Notes: a model not told the origin generated them from the letters alone. Shown: positions 42,981 through 51,997, counted from the first letter of the stretch. The stretch: 64,000 bases of DNA from Oerskovia jenensis (GCF_016907235.1 NZ_JAFBBO010000001.1:2914001-2978000), one strand, 5' to 3'. Program-made: numbers and translations.

Positions 42981-43450
42981 ACCGGGCGCACCCACTCGCC
43001 CGACTTGCCGCCCGTCTTGGACTGCAGGCGGACGTCGGTGAGCTCGACCGACTTGTCGAGGCCCTTGACCATGTCGACGACCGCGAGCCCCGCGATCGCG
43101 ACGGCCGTGAGCGCCTCCATCTCGACGCCCGTCCGGTCCGCGGTGCGCACGGTCGCGCTGATCTCGACGCCGTGGTCCTGGACGTCGAGGTCCACGCTCG
43201 CGCCGTGCACCCCGATGATGTGGGCGAGCGGCAGCAGCTCGGCCGTCTTCTTGGCGCCCTGGATGCCCGCGATGCGCGCGACCGCGAGCACGTCGCCCTT
43301 GGGGACCTCGCCCGACCGCAGGGCCGCGACGATGTGCGGGCCGCACCGGACGACGCCCGTCGCGGTCGCGGAACGGACGGTCGGCTGCTTGAGGGTGACG
43401 TCGACCATGCGGGCGTGGCCGCGCTCGTCGAGGTGGGTGAACTCGCTCAT
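42977..43450 (-). CDS. moaC: Cyclic pyranopterin monophosphate synthase MoaC
   Basis: Second enzyme of molybdopterin synthesis (157 aa), converting the MoaA product to cyclic pyranopterin monophosphate. Conserved stretches are MVDVTLKQPTVRSATATG, IQGAKKTAELLPLAH, GVEMEALTAVAIAGL and VDMVKGLDKS. Its partner MoaA is not in the window. It overlaps moeA (ATGA) upstream and mobA downstream. Confidence 0.97.
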   Translation of the reverse strand: MSEFTHLDERGHARMVDVTLKQPTVRSATATGVVRCGPHIVAALRSGEVPKGDVLAVARIAGIQGAKKTAELLPLAHIIGVHGASVDLDVQDHGVEISATVRTADRTGVEMEALTAVAIAGLAVVDMVKGLDKSVELTDVRLQSKTGGKSGEWVRPV

Positions 43451-44847
43451 GCGATCACCATGACACGCACGACCTCGCCCGTCCCAACCGCCTCGACCTC
43501 GGGTGGCACGACCGCGATCGCGTCGGCCCGCGTGAGCGCCGACACGTGGTGCGCGCCGGGCCCGACCGGTGCGACGCCGTCGGCCCCGACGAAGCGCACC
43601 GGGAGGAACTGCTGACGCCCCGCCGGGGAGCGCCAGCCCTCGACGGCGACGCGCTCGACGAGCGGCTCGACAGGCTCCGGGTGGCCCCCGAGCCGGCGGA
43701 CCGCCGGGCGCACGAACGCCCGGAACGACACGTACGCGCTGACCGGGTTGCCGGGCACGCCGAGCAGGGGGGTGCCGCGCCAGCGGGCGGCTGCCTGCGG
43801 CTTGCCGGGCTGCATCCCGACCGCGACGAGCCGCACCTCGGAAGCGCCGTGATCCTCGCCGTGCGGGCCGGACAGGATCTCCTTGACGACGTCGAACGCG
43901 CCCGCGCTGACCCCGCCCGAGGTGACGATCAGGTCGACGTGGGGGGCGACGTCGTCGAGCACCGCGCGCAGCGCCCCGGCCGTGTCCGGGACCGCGCCCA
44001 CGCGCACCGGCACGCCGCCCGCGTCGCGCACGCACGCCGCGAGCAGGAGCGAGTTGGAGTCGGGGATCTGGCCCGGGCCGGGGGCGGTGCCGAACGGCAC
44101 GAGCTCGCTGCCCGTCGAGAGGACCGCGACGCGCGGGACGCGGTGCACCGGCAGGGTCGCGTGCCCTGCCGAGGCTGCGGCCGAGACGAGTCGCGGGGTC
44201 GTCGGGGCGCCCGCTGCGGCGACGAGGTCGCCGACCGCGACGTCCTCGGCGCGGCGGCGGATGTTGGGCCTGGACGGCTCGTAGACCTCGATCCGCTCGT
44301 CGAGGGGCGCGCCGGGCACGAAGCGTCGCGTCGAGGTCCGCTCCACGGGCACGACGACGTCGCACCCGTTCGGCACGGGGGCGCCGGTCATGATGCGGAC
44401 GGCTTCGCCGGGGGCGCCGAGGCCGGACGACGGGCCACCGGGGGCGCCGCGCTCGGTGGGAGGAACGGCGGGGGCCGCCGCGATGTCGCCCACGACGCGC
44501 AGCGTGACGGGGGAGTCCTGGGTCGCGGCCGCGAGGTCCGCGCCGCGCAGCGCGTACCCGTCCATGGCCGAGGCGTCGAAGCGCGGGACGTCCAGGAGGG
44601 CCCGGACGTCCTCTGCCAGCACGCGCCGTGCCGGGGCGGCGGTCGCGAGCTCGTCGAGGGGAAGCCGCTCCGCGGGCAGCGGCGAGACCAGCCCGAGGAC
44701 GTGGTCGCGGTACTCGTCGACCGTCGTCCCGCCGGTGCGGACCGCCGCCGGGGTGTCCTCGCTCACCGGTGCCGATCCCTCGCCGGAACCCGACCGGTCC
44801 ACGGGACGGCGGCTCGTCGACGGCTCGTGGGTGGTGCGCGGGTCCAT
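43447..44847 (-). CDS. moeA: Molybdopterin molybdenumtransferase MoeA
   Basis: Inserts molybdate into adenylated molybdopterin (466 aa). Recognisable stretches are VPRFDASAMDGYALRG, IMTGAPVPNGCDVVVPVE, VLSTGSELVPFG, PDSNSLLLAA, TSGGVSAGAFDVVKE and GVPGNPVSAYVSF. About 45 residues precede the usual start. The ATG lacks a ribosome site and follows TACGGT by six bases, so the operon moeA-moaC-mobA-DUF6457-moaD should start with a leaderless mRNA, the same arrangement as moaB. Confidence 0.96.
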   Translation of the reverse strand: MDPRTTHEPSTSRRPVDRSGSGEGSAPVSEDTPAAVRTGGTTVDEYRDHVLGLVSPLPAERLPLDELATAAPARRVLAEDVRALLDVPRFDASAMDGYALRGADLAAATQDSPVTLRVVGDIAAAPAVPPTERGAPGGPSSGLGAPGEAVRIMTGAPVPNGCDVVVPVERTSTRRFVPGAPLDERIEVYEPSRPNIRRRAEDVAVGDLVAAAGAPTTPRLVSAAASAGHATLPVHRVPRVAVLSTGSELVPFGTAPGPGQIPDSNSLLLAACVRDAGGVPVRVGAVPDTAGALRAVLDDVAPHVDLIVTSGGVSAGAFDVVKEILSGPHGEDHGASEVRLVAVGMQPGKPQAAARWRGTPLLGVPGNPVSAYVSFRAFVRPAVRRLGGHPEPVEPLVERVAVEGWRSPAGRQQFLPVRFVGADGVAPVGPGAHHVSALTRADAIAVVPPEVEAVGTGEVVRVMVIA

Positions 44848-44853
44848 GAGGAC

Positions 44854-44859
44854 ACCGTA
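44854..44859 (-). promoter_or_regulatory. -10 element of the leaderless moeA operon
   Basis: TACGGT on the minus strand, six bases before the moeA ATG. The identical hexamer at the identical distance precedes moaB (41136-41141, plus strand), suggesting shared control of the two molybdenum-cofactor transcripts. Confidence 0.5.
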
Positions 44860-44972
44860 AGCCGCAGGGGTGACCGGGCGACCCGGCGCGGGCGCTGGGC
44901 GGACGAAGCCGTCCGAGGAGCGGGCCGACGAGGACCGCCGGTGCCCGGACGAGCACGGCCCCATGACCTCGT

Positions 44973-46229
44973 TCAGTCGCGCACGCCGCGCCGCACCGGC
45001 CCCAGCGTGAACAGCAGCGTCAGCAGGGCCGTCACCGAGAGGGCCGCGAAGCCCAGGCCGTAGTCCCCGTTGAGCTGGTAGACCGCGCCCATGATGAGCG
45101 GCGGGATGAACCCGCCCAGTCCGCCCGCGGCCCCCACGAGCCCTGTGACGGCGCCGACCTTGTCCTGCGGGGCGACCTTGGCCACGAGCTCGAACGTCGC
45201 GCCCGACGACGCCCCGAGCCCTACCGCGAGGCCCAGGAACGCGATGGTCCCGACGGGTACGAGGGCCGGCTGGAACGCGACGACCGCCGCGAGGACCGTG
45301 ACCAGCGCGAAGCAGACGACAGACACCGGGATCCCGCCGAACCGGTCCGAGAGCGTCCCGCCGATCGGGCGGCACGCGACCGCGAGCACCACGAACCCGG
45401 CCGTCCGTGCGGCGGCGTCGGCGGCCGTCAGGTCGTAGGCGTTCACCAGGAACGTCGGCAGGTACACGCTGAACGCCACGAAGCCGCCGAACCCCACGGC
45501 GTACAGCCACGAGAGCTGGAGCGTGGCCGGGAGCCTGAACGTCGCCCACGTGCGTGCCAGGAAGTGACCGTGCGCGGCGGGCGCCCGGCCCGGGGCGTCG
45601 CGCACGAGGAGCCACGACACGAGCGCGTACACCGCCAGGACGCACGCCACGAGCACGAACGGCGCGCTCTTGCCGTACGCGTCGGTGATCCGCACGGTCG
45701 TGAACGCCGAGATCGCGGTGCCGCCCATCCCGATCCCGAAGATCCCCAGCGCCGTCCCGCGCCGGGCCGGGGGGTACCAGGCGTTGACGAAGGGCACCCC
45801 GACGGCGAACGCCGTCCCGCCCAGCCCCAGGAAGAAGCCACCCAGGATGAGCAGCGGAAAACTGTCCGCGACGAAGCCGATGAACAGGACCGGGACGATC
45901 GTCGCGGCGCTGACCAGCGGGAACATGATCCGCGCCCCGAACCGGTCCGTGAGCGCGCCGACCGGGATGCGCCCCAGCGACCCGACGATGACCGGCACCG
46001 CGACGAGCACCGACTGCTGGACCGCCGACAGGCCGAGCGCCGCGCTGTACGCACCTCCGAGCGGGCTGATGAGGGCCCACGCCCAGAAGTTCACCGCGAA
46101 CCCGATCGTGGCGAGGACCAGCATGAGCGTCGCGGACCCGCCGGACGGCGCGCCGCCGGTCGAGGCGGCGGCCCCCTGCCCGGCGCCGGGAGCCGTCACC
46201 GCCGCGGCTGATTCGTCAGGATGCGTCAC
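44973..46229 (-). CDS. narK: Nitrate/nitrite MFS transporter NarK
   Basis: Membrane transporter of the NarK/NasA family (418 aa, 12 helices). It has the family start FAVNFWAWALISPLGG, the loop IPVGALTDRFGARIMFPL, and the nitrate-signature-like stretches GLGGTAFAVGVPFVNAWYPP and GLGASSGATFELVAKVAP. The GTG at 46229 has CGGGAG five bases upstream. It supplies nitrate to NarG or removes nitrite. It precedes moeA on the same strand by 125 bp. Confidence 0.93.
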   Translation of the reverse strand: MTHPDESAAAVTAPGAGQGAAASTGGAPSGGSATLMLVLATIGFAVNFWAWALISPLGGAYSAALGLSAVQQSVLVAVPVIVGSLGRIPVGALTDRFGARIMFPLVSAATIVPVLFIGFVADSFPLLILGGFFLGLGGTAFAVGVPFVNAWYPPARRGTALGIFGIGMGGTAISAFTTVRITDAYGKSAPFVLVACVLAVYALVSWLLVRDAPGRAPAAHGHFLARTWATFRLPATLQLSWLYAVGFGGFVAFSVYLPTFLVNAYDLTAADAAARTAGFVVLAVACRPIGGTLSDRFGGIPVSVVCFALVTVLAAVVAFQPALVPVGTIAFLGLAVGLGASSGATFELVAKVAPQDKVGAVTGLVGAAGGLGGFIPPLIMGAVYQLNGDYGLGFAALSVTALLTLLFTLGPVRRGVRD

Positions 46230-46401
46230 TGTGACTCCCGGGGGTCGGTCGCCCGTCCTCGGGCGAATCGGTGGAGCTCGAGATTCCCGCCCGACCCACG
46301 CTATCCGCGCAGGTGACGTGTCGCGCGGGCTGGCGAAGACGCCGTCGGGCCCTAGCGTGGTCCCCACGCCCCGCCCACGCCGCACCCCGAAAGCCCCACC
46401 C

Positions 46402-47106
46402 ATGACCCTGCTGTTCCTCGGCGTGATCCTCATCAACGTCTTCGCGTTCGCCCTGATCCTCCTGCGGGCGCCCCTGTTCCGCACCGAGGTCTACCGGCCG
46501 ATGCTGCTCAACGTCGGCCTGTCGGTGCTGCCCGTGCTCGTCCTGACGGTCCTGATCGTCGGGGACCTCGTGCTGGGCGCGGCCGGGGCGCCGCTGTGGC
46601 TCGTCGCGACCATCGCGGGCGCCGGGCTGGTGATCTGGCTGCTGCTGCTCCCCAACGCGGGCTACCTCGTGACCGAGCTCAACTTCAGCCACCGCACGGA
46701 CGACGAGGACGTGCCGCTCTGGTTCGACATCGTGGCGGTCCTGACCCTCGCGATGTCCGGCGTGCTCAACACCGTCGTCAACATCTTCCTGGTCCAGATG
46801 TTCTACGCCGTGCTGCGCTACCCCGACGACCTCCAGCCCTTCCTGCGCCCGGCGTCCTGGCTCGTGGTCGTCGTGATCCTCGTGCTCGTCTCGTTCGGCA
46901 TCTACCTGGGGCGCTACATCCGCTTCAACAGCTGGGACCTGATGCACCCGGTCGGTTTCCTCCAGAAGTTCTTCCGCTACTTCCGCGGACCCGGCAAGGT
47001 GCGCGACGCGCTCCTGTTCAGCGGCCTCTACACGGTGTTCTTCGCGCTCATCTACCTCGTCGTGATCGGGTCGTTCCTCGAGACCATCACCGCGGTCACG
47101 GGCTGA
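46402..47106 (+). CDS. DUF1361 membrane protein
   Basis: Integral membrane protein of 234 aa with six to seven hydrophobic segments. LLPNAGYLVTELNFSH, YLGRYIRFNSWDLMHP and the C-terminal FALIYLVVIGSF fit DUF1361, an uncharacterised family. The ATG is 35 bases after a TAGCGT hexamer, and no strong ribosome site is visible. It is divergent from narK. Confidence 0.85.
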   Translation: MTLLFLGVILINVFAFALILLRAPLFRTEVYRPMLLNVGLSVLPVLVLTVLIVGDLVLGAAGAPLWLVATIAGAGLVIWLLLLPNAGYLVTELNFSHRTDDEDVPLWFDIVAVLTLAMSGVLNTVVNIFLVQMFYAVLRYPDDLQPFLRPASWLVVVVILVLVSFGIYLGRYIRFNSWDLMHPVGFLQKFFRYFRGPGKVRDALLFSGLYTVFFALIYLVVIGSFLETITAVTG

Positions 47107-47155
47107 GGGGACGGACCTCTTCACGCGGTCGGCGTTCTGCCCTACGATCTGCGCT

Positions 47156-47656
47156 GTGACCGCACCCATCGCCGTGAACGCAGCCGAGTACCTCGACGCC
47201 ACCCGCCGACGCCTGACCGACGACGGCTGCGAGGTGGGCTGGGACCAGGTGGGCCCGGTGCAGGCACTGATCGGCTACCGCGCGAAGTTCGTCCCCGCCG
47301 CGATGTCCCGTGTCCACGTCGTCACCGCGGTCGCGCACTTCACGCCCACCGACCTGCAGGTGGACCTCTTCACGCGCGACGTCTCGGCCTTCGCCAAGCA
47401 GCGCAGCAACGCGCTGCGGGGCATGCAGTCCGGCATCGGCGCGTTCGCGGTCATCGTGGCCGACGGCGTGACGCCCGAGGTCGTCGCCGCCGCCACCGTG
47501 AAGCCGCGCCTGGAGTACGCCGTGATCGTCCAGCCCGTCGTCGTGGACCTCGCGGCGCGGGAGATCCACACGTTCCGCGGCCGCCGGTTCCTCGGCGCCG
47601 CGCTCAACGGCTTCCTGCGGCGCACGCTCGACACCCAGGTCCAGGTGCCCGCCTGA
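47156..47656 (+). CDS. Hypothetical protein (leaderless)
   Basis: Soluble protein of 166 aa that I cannot assign. The N-terminal half is helical and polar (EYLDATRRRLTDDGCEVG); the C-terminal half alternates strands (EYAVIVQPVVVDLAAREIHTF) and ends GRRFLGAALNGFLRRTLD. No signal peptide or membrane helix. GTG at 47156 lies seven bases after TACGAT with no ribosome site, predicting a leaderless mRNA. It follows the DUF1361 gene by 49 bp. Confidence 0.6.
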   Translation: MTAPIAVNAAEYLDATRRRLTDDGCEVGWDQVGPVQALIGYRAKFVPAAMSRVHVVTAVAHFTPTDLQVDLFTRDVSAFAKQRSNALRGMQSGIGAFAVIVADGVTPEVVAAATVKPRLEYAVIVQPVVVDLAAREIHTFRGRRFLGAALNGFLRRTLDTQVQVPA

Positions 47657-47691
47657 CCGGTTGAGGCTCGGGTGCGCGGCGGTCGCGCCGC

Positions 47692-48777
47692 TCAGCCCGA
47701 CGGCGGCGCGACCGAGCCGCGGATGACCAGGTGGAGGGGCAGGACCGTGCGGGCGGGCTCCACGTCGGCGTCGTCGGCCCCTGGTGTCCCGGCCCCCGGC
47801 GTCCCGGCCCCCGTCCCGCGACGGGCCATGGCTCGTTCGAGCGCGTCGACCGCCGCGAGGGCGAGGGCCGCGACGGGCTGCTCGAGGGTCGTGAGCTGGG
47901 GGCGGAGCCACTGGCCGATGCGGATGCCGTCGCAGCCCACGACCGACAGGTCCTCCGGGATGCGGATGCCGTGGAGCTCGGCCGCGCCGAGCATCCCGAC
48001 GGCCACGATGTCGCTGCCCACGAACACCGCGGTGGGCGCGTTCCCGGGGCGCGTCAGATAGGGGAACGTCGAGGCGCCGAACTGCTCGGTGTACGGGCCG
48101 TGGCGGATCAGCTCGGGGTCTGCGCCGAGCCCCGCGTCGCTCAGCGCGTCGAGGAAGCCGCGCTTGCGTTCCTGGGTCGTGGACAGCTCGGGCGGTCCGG
48201 CGACGTGCGCGATCCGGCGGTGCCCCTGCTGGATGAGGTACCTCGTGGCCTGGTAGGCGCCGCCGTAGTTGTCGACCGTCACGGTGTCGACCGCGAGGTC
48301 GAGGTCGATCTCCTCGTCGATCACGACGACGGGCAGCCCACCCTCGACGGCGCGGGCCAGGCGTTCGTCGGTGCGGCTCATGCCGAGGTAGATCAGGCCG
48401 CCCAGCACGTCGCTGCCCCCGATGAGCGGGCTCAGACCTCCGTCACGCTCGCCGTGCTTGCCGGAGACGGCGACGACGAGGGGGATCTGCCGTGAGGCCG
48501 CGAGGTCGGCGCACTCCTCGGCGAGGGTCGTGAAGAACGGGTTGGTGAAGTCGGGCACGACGAGAGCGACGACGCCCGGCGTCGCGTCGTTGCGCGACGG
48601 GGTGCCCGTGCCCAGCCGGGGGCCGCGGTTCACCACCGCCCCGCGGTAGTCGAGCGCGGCGACCGCGGCGTCGATCCGGGCCGCGGTCTCGGGCTGGACG
48701 TTGAGCTGGCCGCGCAGGTAGCGGGAGGCCGTGGACGTCGAGACACCTGCGTGTTGCGCAACTTGCGTCAGCGTCAT
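47692..48777 (-). CDS. LacI family transcriptional regulator
   Basis: Repressor (361 aa) of the divergent sugar-type operon. The LacI HTH TLTQVAQHAGVSTSTASRYL begins at residue 2, followed by the hinge and a periplasmic-binding-protein-like domain (GVVALVVPDFTNPFF, VVVIDEEIDLD, RRIAHVAGPPE, TAVFVGSDIVAVG, SVVGCDGIRIG). ATG at 48777 is preferred because the HTH starts there; upstream extension lacks sense. An operator-like GTTGCGCAAC lies inside its own codons 6-8 and two more at the divergent promoter. Confidence 0.92.
   Translation of the reverse strand: MTLTQVAQHAGVSTSTASRYLRGQLNVQPETAARIDAAVAALDYRGAVVNRGPRLGTGTPSRNDATPGVVALVVPDFTNPFFTTLAEECADLAASRQIPLVVAVSGKHGERDGGLSPLIGGSDVLGGLIYLGMSRTDERLARAVEGGLPVVVIDEEIDLDLAVDTVTVDNYGGAYQATRYLIQQGHRRIAHVAGPPELSTTQERKRGFLDALSDAGLGADPELIRHGPYTEQFGASTFPYLTRPGNAPTAVFVGSDIVAVGMLGAAELHGIRIPEDLSVVGCDGIRIGQWLRPQLTTLEQPVAALALAAVDALERAMARRGTGAGTPGAGTPGADDADVEPARTVLPLHLVIRGSVAPPSG
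48753..48762. promoter_or_regulatory. LacI operator-like palindrome inside the lacI-type gene
   Basis: GTTGCGCAAC, identical to the palindrome at 48962-48971 of the divergent promoter, lies in codons 6-8 of the regulator. The 209-bp separation, about 20 helical turns, would allow a DNA loop. Confidence 0.55.
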
Positions 48778-48932
48778 CGTCGCCGCCTCTCTGCTCGTGC
48801 CCTCGGCCGTCGGGGGCTCCCCGAGCCTATCGCTGTGCTGGTGGTGGGCGGGCCGCGAGCCCCGGAACGCCCGGCATCTCGCCGATTCCCGACGGGGTGG
48901 CGCGCGGTGGCACCGGCCTCCGGGGGCCTCGG

Positions 48933-48991
48933 TTGACACCAGGATGCCGCGCGCCTAGGTTGTTGCGCAACAGCAACACAACATTGCGCAA
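48933..48991 (+). promoter_or_regulatory. Promoter with two LacI operators for the catabolic operon
   Basis: TTGACA (48933-48938), a 17-bp spacer and TAGGTT (48956-48961) form a near-ideal promoter. The palindrome GTTGCGCAAC (48962-48971) abuts the -10, and TTGCGCAA recurs at 48984-48991. A repressor bound there would block the start site. Confidence 0.8.
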
Positions 48992-49037
48992 CGTCGCCGA
49001 TGTGCGGCGGAGCCCGAACCGTCTTGAGGAGAACCGC

Positions 49038-49781
49038 ATGAGCCGCGTGCTGCTAGCCGGAGAGTCGTGGATCAATGCCGCGACGGACTACAAGGGCTAC
49101 GACGCCTTCCCGCACGCCCAGCTGGAGATCGGCTGCGCCAAGCTGCTCGAGGCGCTCGCCGCCGAGGGCCACGACGTCACGCACCTCCCGTCGCACCTCG
49201 TCGCGACCGACTTCCCGTCGACCCTCGAGGAGCTCGACGCCTACGACGTCGTCCTCCTGTCGGACATCGGGGCGAACACCCTGCTGCTCCCGCCCGTCGT
49301 GTTCTCCGAGGGACGCCCCTTCCCGAACCGCCTCAAGCTCCTCGCCGAGTGGGTGCGTCGCGGCGGCGGCCTCATGATGGCCGGCGGCTACCTCAGCTTC
49401 CAGGGCTTCCAGGCCAAGGCGAACTACCACGGCACCGCGGTCGAGGCCGTCCTGCCCGTCGAGATCCTCCCGTACGACGACCGCGAGGAGACCCCCGAGG
49501 GCATCAGCGGCGAGCTGACCGACGTCGAGCACCCCGTGACCGCGGGCCTCGATGCCGAGTGGCCCATCCTGCTCGGCTACCAGAAGCTCACGGCCAAGGC
49601 CGACGCGACCGTCCTCGCGACCATCGAGGGACGCCCGCTCGTCGCTGTCCGCACCGAGGGCGAGGGCCGCACGCTGGCCTTCGCGTCCGACATCTCCCCG
49701 CACTGGGCCCCCCGCGAGTTCATGGAGTGGTCCGGCTACGGCAAGCTCTTCGGCCAGGCGATCACCTGGCTCGCAGGCTGA
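49038..49781 (+). CDS. Class I glutamine-amidotransferase-like (ThuA-related) protein
   Basis: Cytoplasmic protein of 247 aa with a flavodoxin/GATase-like start (MSRVLLAGESWINAATDYKG) and GGGLMMAGGYLSFQGFQAKA; the DISPHWAPREFMEW end is typical. It resembles the uncharacterised GATase-like family that includes Salmonella STM3548. The usual catalytic Cys of glutaminases is not evident (AGGYLSF in that place), so it is probably not an amidotransferase. GAGGAGAA precedes the ATG. First gene of the LacI-controlled operon; overlaps the kinase by one base. Confidence 0.75.
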   Translation: MSRVLLAGESWINAATDYKGYDAFPHAQLEIGCAKLLEALAAEGHDVTHLPSHLVATDFPSTLEELDAYDVVLLSDIGANTLLLPPVVFSEGRPFPNRLKLLAEWVRRGGGLMMAGGYLSFQGFQAKANYHGTAVEAVLPVEILPYDDREETPEGISGELTDVEHPVTAGLDAEWPILLGYQKLTAKADATVLATIEGRPLVAVRTEGEGRTLAFASDISPHWAPREFMEWSGYGKLFGQAITWLAG

Positions 49782-50764
49782 TGAGCGCCCACCCCGAGGG
49801 CGGGGTCACCCCCGCCCTCGCCCCGCAGGCCGCGGCCTCCCCGGAGGTGACCGTCGTCGGCAGCCTGAACATGGACATCCGGCTGACCGTCGACCGGATC
49901 CCGCGCTCGGGCGAGACCATCAGCGCGACCGGGCTCAAGCGCTCGCCCGGCGGCAAGGGGGCCAACCAGGCCGTCGCCGCCGCTCGCCTGGGCCGTCGCG
50001 TCGCGATGGTCGGGGCCGTCGGGGACGACGACGCGGGCCGCGCGATCACGACCCGTCTCGTGGCCGAGGGCCTCGACGTCGCGTCGGTCGCGATCTCCGA
50101 GCAGCCCACCGGCACCGCCGTGATCCTCTGGGAGCAGCCCGAGTCCACGATCGTCATCGAGGCGGGCGCGAACGGCGACGTCGACGAGGCGTTCGTCGAC
50201 GCGCGCGACGCCGCGGTCCGGGCGATCGCCGACGCACAGGTCGTCCTGTGCCAGTGCGAGACCCCTCTCGGTGCGCTCGCCGCCGTCACGCGCCTCGCGA
50301 CCGGGACGACGATCCTCAACCCGGCCCCCGCGGTCCCGGTCCCGGCCGAGATCCGCGACCGGTTCGACGTGCTGGTCCCCAACCGGTTCGAGCTCGCGAC
50401 CCTCGCGGGCGCGAACGAGGCCCCCGAGTCGCTCGCCGACGTCGTGGCCATGGTCCGCGGTCTCGCCTTCCCGGGCGACGTCGTCGTGACCCTCGGGGCC
50501 GACGGTTCGGTCGTGGTGCCCCGCGACGGCCTGCCGACCCCCGTCCCGGCCGTGCGCGTCGACGCGATCGACACGACCGCCGCGGGCGACAGCTTCTGCG
50601 CGGCCCTCGCCGACGGGCTGCTGCGCGGGGAGGACCTCGTCGGGGCCGCCCGCTGGGCTGCCCGCGTCGCGGCCGTCACGACCACTCGCGACGGGGCCAT
50701 CGAGTCCCTGCCGCTCGCCGACGAGGTGCCTGCCGTCCCGCAGGGCCTGACGCCGGAGCACTGA
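49781..50764 (+). CDS. rbsK: Ribokinase-like PfkB family sugar kinase
   Basis: Cytoplasmic ATP-dependent kinase (327 aa), most like ribokinase. The N-terminal signature is SPGGKGANQAVAAARLG, the C-terminal catalytic signature DTTAAGDSFCAALADG, with NPAPAVPVPAEI and VPNRFELATLAG between. About 20 disordered residues precede the fold. The real substrate may be another pentose or nucleoside, given the neighbours (GATase-like, DMT transporter, phosphotriesterase-like). ATG overlaps the previous stop. Confidence 0.88.
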   Translation: MSAHPEGGVTPALAPQAAASPEVTVVGSLNMDIRLTVDRIPRSGETISATGLKRSPGGKGANQAVAAARLGRRVAMVGAVGDDDAGRAITTRLVAEGLDVASVAISEQPTGTAVILWEQPESTIVIEAGANGDVDEAFVDARDAAVRAIADAQVVLCQCETPLGALAAVTRLATGTTILNPAPAVPVPAEIRDRFDVLVPNRFELATLAGANEAPESLADVVAMVRGLAFPGDVVVTLGADGSVVVPRDGLPTPVPAVRVDAIDTTAAGDSFCAALADGLLRGEDLVGAARWAARVAAVTTTRDGAIESLPLADEVPAVPQGLTPEH

Positions 50765-50812
50765 CCCGCACGACCCCCACCCCGCACGACCCCCACCCCG
50801 CACGACCCCCAC
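50765..50812. repeat. Three perfect tandem 16-bp repeats
   Basis: The unit CCCGCACGACCCCCAC occurs three times without mismatch directly after the kinase stop codon, with part of a fourth. It fills much of the 141-bp gap before the transporter gene. No function is evident. Confidence 0.85.
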
Positions 50813-50905
50813 CCAGCCCGACCACTCAGCGTCGACCCAGGGCTGACCGTTCGATCGGTCCTCCGATCCGACGTACCGTCGAAAGATGAAAGGCACGGCC
50901 AAGCA

Positions 50906-51997
50906 ATGAAGCACACCACGCCGGAGACCGCCTCCCGCTCGGGAGGCACCCAGTCGGTCGACACGTCGACCCAGCGCAGCACGGTCAAGACCACGGCGAC
51001 CGCTCTGCTCGTCCTTGCGACCGTCCTCGCCGGTGCCCTCGGCCCCATGCAGGCAGCGGTCAACGGTCAGCTCGGCAAGACGATCGGCGACGGTCACGCC
51101 GCCGCCCTCATCTCGTTCGGCACGGGCCTGGTCCTGATGTTCGTCATCGTGTTCGCACGGCCCGTGACGCGGCGCGAGGCGCTCGCGATCCCGAAGCTCA
51201 TCAAGGGCCGCACCATCCCGTGGTGGAACTTCCTCGCGGGCCTGTGCGGCGCGGTCATCGTCCTCTCGGAGGGCGTGACGGTCGGTGTCCTGGGCGTCGC
51301 GACGTTCCAGATCTCGCTCATCTCGGGTCTGGTCATCTCGGGCGTGATCTGCGACCGCCTGGGCGTCACGGCCTCGGTCAAGCAGCCGCTCACGTTCTTC
51401 CGCCTCGCTGGTGCGGTCCTCGCGATCGTCGCGACGGTCATCGTCATCTCGCCGAACTTCTCCACCCCGCACACGATCGCCCTCGCGATCATGCCGTTCG
51501 TCGGCGGTCTCCTCGCCGGCTGGCAGCCCGCGGGCAACGCCGCGGTCGCCGACGCCACGGGCTCGATGCTCGTCTCGATCGGCTGGAACTTCCTCGTCGG
51601 GTTCACGGCCCTCGGCATCGCCTACGGGATCCGTGCCATGACCTCGGGTGTCGACTTCCAGCTCCCCGGCTCGTGGTGGATGTACCTGGGTGGCCCCCTC
51701 GGCCTGCTCTCGATCGCCCTCATGGCCCTGCTCGTCCGCGGTCTGGGCCTGCTGCTCCTGGGCCTCGCCTCGACGGCCGGGCAGCTCGTCGGCTCGCTCC
51801 TGATCGACGCGGCGATCCCGTCGCTCGGTCACACGATCTACGCGGCCACGATCATCGGCACGGTGATCGCGCTGATCGCCGCGGTGATCGGCATGATCCC
51901 GTCGGGCAAGGCGGGAGCGTCGGCGGGAGCGGCTCCGGGTGACGCGGTGGCCGCCGCCGTCGGCGGTGGTGAAGCAGGAGAGGTGAGCCCGCGATGA
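50906..51997 (+). CDS. DMT superfamily transporter, YdcZ/DUF606 type
   Basis: Membrane protein of 363 aa with ten helices in two homologous halves; ALGPMQAAVNGQLGKTIGDG in the first half and LLAGWQPAGNAAVADATGSM in the second are the repeated DUF606 signature. It is expected to carry the substrate or product of the operon. AAAGG lies upstream of the ATG at some distance. Its stop overlaps the next gene's ATG (ATGA). Confidence 0.85.
   Translation: MKHTTPETASRSGGTQSVDTSTQRSTVKTTATALLVLATVLAGALGPMQAAVNGQLGKTIGDGHAAALISFGTGLVLMFVIVFARPVTRREALAIPKLIKGRTIPWWNFLAGLCGAVIVLSEGVTVGVLGVATFQISLISGLVISGVICDRLGVTASVKQPLTFFRLAGAVLAIVATVIVISPNFSTPHTIALAIMPFVGGLLAGWQPAGNAAVADATGSMLVSIGWNFLVGFTALGIAYGIRAMTSGVDFQLPGSWWMYLGGPLGLLSIALMALLVRGLGLLLLGLASTAGQLVGSLLIDAAIPSLGHTIYAATIIGTVIALIAAVIGMIPSGKAGASAGAAPGDAVAAAVGGGEAGEVSPR

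Noticed and set aside
49038-49781. Functional glutamine amidotransferase
   Set aside because: The nucleophile-elbow position lacks a clear cysteine, so only a GATase-like fold is claimed.
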